Origin: Acidobacteriota bacterium
GTDB taxonomy: Bacteria; Acidobacteriota; Blastocatellia; Chloracidobacteriales; Chloracidobacteriaceae
Direction of reading: 5' to 3'
Assembly: GCA_016208495.1 (NCBI GenBank)
Contig: JACQXX010000030.1
Span: forward strand, 1-64,000
Length of the DNA stretch: 64,000 nucleotides
Part shown: piece after piece, positions 61,641 to 64,000 of the stretch
How positions within the stretch are numbered: position 1 is the first letter of the stretch
How the letters are laid out: each line of letters starts with the position of its first letter
Notes under the pieces: generated by a model
Told to the model about the DNA's origin: nothing
Database searches by the model: none
Seen by the model: only the letters and a program-made list of their open reading frames with translations
Made by a program: the position numbers and the translations under genes

Positions 61641-61710
61641 GGCGAAACAGTCAGAAAATCATCATTTTAAGACACTCAACAAAAGCTTAGTTATTTCCGG
61701 TAAAATATAC

Positions 61711-61740
61711 TTGACATCAATACACTCAGATTTTTATTAT
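61711..61740 (+). promoter_or_regulatory. Promoter of the hsp20 gene
   Basis: TTGACA (61711-61716), an 18-base spacer and TATTAT (61735-61740). This is a near-consensus sigma-70 promoter. No CIRCE-like inverted repeat is visible between it and the ATG. Confidence 0.7.
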
Positions 61741-61817
61741 AGCAGCAACATCAACATTTACACATTTACACATCATGACGTCAGTTCATTCATTGAACAC
61801 CAGGAGGTTATTAAGAT

Positions 61818-62261
61818 ATGTCCCGAGCACTTGCATGCACCCCAGCTTCAGCCGTACCAGCTTTTTCAAATCAACTGCTCAATCGCTGGCTGCAGGATTC
61901 CTTCACACGGTTTGAATCTCCATCCCTGAGCCAGACCCAGGGTCCAGCCGTGATTGTGTATGAGACCGCCGAAGCCTTCGTGGTTCAGGCTGAATTGCCA
62001 GGTTGGTTGCCAAACCAGGTCACCGTAGACTTTGAAAACCAGACGCTGACCCTCAAGGGAAACCGCGAACTGCCCAATGACGACACCCGCAAATATCATC
62101 GAGTCGAAGGGTTCTTTGGCCAATTTACCCGCTCATTCAAAATTCCGAGCACCATTGACGTTGATACCGTCAAGGCGGATTTGAAGGAAGGTGTATTGAC
62201 AATTACCCTGCCGAAGAAAGAAAGCGTGCGTTCGCGCCAGATTACAATTGAAGCCAACTAA
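61818..62261 (+). CDS. Hsp20/alpha-crystallin small heat-shock protein
   Basis: A 147-residue chaperone with a variable N-terminal part (about 1-50) and an alpha-crystallin domain. The domain has YETAEAFVVQAELPGW, QTLTLKGNREL, FFGQFTRSFKIP and ADLKEGVLTITLPKKES, the LKxGVLTIxxPK block being the family signature. It would bind unfolding proteins as oligomers. AGGAGG 9 bases upstream of ATG 61818 and a strong promoter at 61711-61740 support independent expression. No typical C-terminal IXI tail is seen beyond ITIEAN. Confidence 0.95.
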   Translation: MSRALACTPASAVPAFSNQLLNRWLQDSFTRFESPSLSQTQGPAVIVYETAEAFVVQAELPGWLPNQVTVDFENQTLTLKGNRELPNDDTRKYHRVEGFFGQFTRSFKIPSTIDVDTVKADLKEGVLTITLPKKESVRSRQITIEAN

Positions 62262-62263
62262 AC

Positions 62264-62282
62264 CCGGGTTCCGGGTTCCGGA
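62264..62282 (+). repeat. Short GGGTTCC heptamer array
   Basis: Two and a half GGGTTCC units directly after the hsp20 stop. Related to the long array at 57413. Confidence 0.6.
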
Positions 62283-62387
62283 TTTTCGAAGGTTTTGTAT
62301 TTTAACCCTCAGCCCTTAGGGACTGTAAAAATACAACTTCCCGTTTTTATCGAAAGTCACCCGGAGAGATCCAATTTCAGAACAGGA

Positions 62388-62424
62388 AACCACGAAAAAC
62401 ACGAAAAACACGAAAAAGAAATCC
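62388..62424 (+). repeat. Single arm of the CCACGAAACAC repeat family
   Basis: AACCACGAAAAACACGAAAA and following repeats resemble the left arm of the inverted repeat at 25263-25411. No matching arm is nearby. Confidence 0.5.
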
Positions 62425-62600
62425 AAAGACTTCAATGGGGTCTGAGCTTTTGTCAGGGAAAGTGCCACCGAACTCAAAAGAAAATGGCTTCGACCCAAAT
62501 GAAAATCGGGAACACCCCAAAATCGGGGTTTGCCGCGCGTAGTATCCAGCTGTAACCTCGACTGTTATTTCTCCTCTGTGACGGTAGGTCGCTTTTTAAA

Positions 62601-62639
62601 GGAATGAGAACCCTTTTGGGGGACTCATTCCTTTTTTTG
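62601..62639 (+). terminator. Terminator-like hairpin
   Basis: GGAATGAG (62601-62608) pairs with CTCATTCC (62624-62631), with an internal CCC/GGG pair, followed by seven T residues. It lies 340 bp after the hsp20 stop and could end a longer hsp20 transcript or a small RNA. The 62640-62978 spacer shows no gene. Confidence 0.7.
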
Positions 62640-62978
62640 TTTTTGGCCAGCCAGTTGATGCCGTTCTTTCCTGTTCAACGCTTCAGCGAATTTTGCGCTT
62701 GTTCCCGTTCAGTGCTGTGATAGTATTTCGCCCGTTTTGACGCGCCAAACTTTCTGCTTCCAGCAGCGTTCGCCAATCCGCCCATCAGTTTCCATCTCAT
62801 TGTAATCAAACTACTTGTCAACTTTGTATCGGGCAGTCGGCGAACCTCGGCAACACGACTTCCCGGACCTCTTTTTCGTCAAAACTGCACGCCCACTCAC
62901 CCATCTGCCGCTCGTGGCAATTGGAATCACTCCCTGACCTCAACGAGCGATGTGTCAGGAAAGGAGACTTACCCTCGT

Positions 62979-64000
62979 ATGAAAGTCTATACCACACAAC
63001 AGATTCGCAATATTGGACTGGCAGGACACGGCCACTCTGGCAAAACGTCGCTGGCAGCGGCCATGCTGTTTACCGCCGGTGCCGTTTCCCGACTTGGACG
63101 GGTTGATGATGGTTCAGCTCCAACTGATTTCGATGACATTGAAATTGGTCACAAAGTCTCGATGTATTCAGCACTGGCCTACCTGGAATGGCACGACCAC
63201 AAGGTCAATGTGATTGATACTCCAGGAGCAAACGCATTTATTCTGGATGCCCGCGCCACCTTGCGCGCCGCTGATACCGCCCTGGTCGTGGTGGATGCCA
63301 ACCAGGGAGTTGGTGTCGGAACGGAAAAAGCCTGGGCCTACGCCGATGAATTTCAAATCCCGAAAATGATCTTTATCAACAAGCTCGATAAGGATCAGTC
63401 AAACTTTGACGAGTGCTTCCAATCCATTAAACAGGACCTTTCGCCACATGCCATTCCATTTCAAATTCCGATTGGCGCTGAGAAAAATTTCCAGGGATTG
63501 ATTGACCTGATTTCAATGCGGGCCTTTTTGTTTGAAAAAGATGGGAGCGGAAAATTTAAAGAAAGCGACATTCCGGCTGATTTGCAGGATGACGCCCAGG
63601 TGGCTCGCGAAGCCCTGATTGAAAAAGCGGCTGAAATGGATGATGACTTGATGGAGCAATTTTTCTCGGAGGGCACGCTCACGGATGACGAATTGCTCAA
63701 AGGGATTCGACTTGGTGTGGCCAGCCGGGCGATGGTGCCGGTGTTTGTCGGCTCCGCCTACCTCAATATCGGAATCCAAAACCTGCTCAATGCGCTGGTG
63801 AAATTTGCCCCAAGCCCAGATGTGCTCGGTGAAGCCAAAGGGACCGCGCCGGATGAACCGGAAACAGAAATCACCCGCCGAATTGACGCCAAAGAACCTT
63901 TCTCAGCCCTCGTCTTTAAGACGCTTATTGATCAATTCAACCGCATTACTCTCTGCAAAATTTATTCCGGAGTGCTGAAAAGTGATTCAACCGTGTTTAA
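62979..64000 (+). CDS. EF-G-like GTPase (partial, runs off the window)
   Basis: The first 340 residues of a translational-GTPase homologue of the EF-G-like (EF-G2) branch. The P-loop GHGHSGKTS, the NKLD GTP-specificity motif (FINKLDKD) and the SALVFK start of domain II are present. Differences from EF-G proper are notable: the G2 region reads EIGHKVSMYSAL, and the G3 motif is DTPGANAF instead of DTPGHVDF, so the catalytic His is missing. EF-G2-type factors have roles distinct from elongation in some bacteria. AAGGAG lies 14 bases upstream, longer than usual, and no better start is nearby. Confidence 0.85.
   Translation, partial: MKVYTTQQIRNIGLAGHGHSGKTSLAAAMLFTAGAVSRLGRVDDGSAPTDFDDIEIGHKVSMYSALAYLEWHDHKVNVIDTPGANAFILDARATLRAADTALVVVDANQGVGVGTEKAWAYADEFQIPKMIFINKLDKDQSNFDECFQSIKQDLSPHAIPFQIPIGAEKNFQGLIDLISMRAFLFEKDGSGKFKESDIPADLQDDAQVAREALIEKAAEMDDDLMEQFFSEGTLTDDELLKGIRLGVASRAMVPVFVGSAYLNIGIQNLLNALVKFAPSPDVLGEAKGTAPDEPETEITRRIDAKEPFSALVFKTLIDQFNRITLCKIYSGVLKSDSTVF

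Overview
The window is a chromosomal segment of a Gram-negative bacterium at moderate GC. Outer-membrane-type genes (TonB-like protein, M16, M48 and S41 proteases with signal peptides), zinc-ribbon Ser/Thr kinases, NHL-repeat secreted proteins, receiver-DUF4388 regulators and a palindromic repeat that reads ECGGLTPL suggest Acidobacteriota, probably the Blastocatellia branch. That placement is inference; no rRNA or other definitive marker is present. Most genes are single or in short operons, and many spacers carry short dispersed repeats.

Layout. 0-10 kb: a PflX-type radical SAM protein, small membrane and zinc-ribbon proteins, a TerA-like two-domain protein with a proline-rich linker, a Uma2 nuclease, two adjacent zinc-ribbon proteins built of 15-residue charged repeats, a DUF885 protein and 1-pyrroline-5-carboxylate dehydrogenase. 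10-26 kb: a secreted esterase-like protein, an LTxxQ-type periplasmic protein, an FHA protein, a 1400-residue NHL-repeat protein, an acyl-CoA ligase, an M48 protease, a Ser/Thr kinase coupled to MtgA, an orphan antitoxin and a broken sulfatase-modifying-factor gene. 26-35 kb: hydrolase, SAM hydrolase, TonB-like protein, M16 protease, nitroreductase and an OppD-type ATPase. 35-41.6 kb: an AAA ATPase/DUF4276 pair (possible phage defence), an S41 protease, a DUF6000-like protein, a Dbr1-like phosphoesterase and a GrpB protein. 42-47.7 kb: a glycosyltransferase/unknown/aroB operon and two secreted proteins. 48-53 kb: complex I genes nuoABCDEF. 53-64 kb: hybrid histidine kinase, Xaa-Pro aminopeptidase, an aconitase-family protein with reversed domain order, a TPR-receiver-DUF4388 regulator, Hsp20 and the 5' part of an EF-G-like GTPase.

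Functionally the window is mainly respiratory and central metabolism (complex I, aconitase family, proline and fatty-acid catabolism), envelope biogenesis and proteolysis, and signalling. The most striking unexplained content is (i) the ATPase-DUF4276 pair, (ii) the eukaryotic-Dbr1-like phosphoesterase, (iii) the paired repeat proteins at 4.7-6.3 kb and (iv) a rich set of intergenic elements. These include heptanucleotide tandem arrays set in inverted pairs, MITE-like palindromes, and a 98-bp element for which a second copy of the host repeat gives an empty site.
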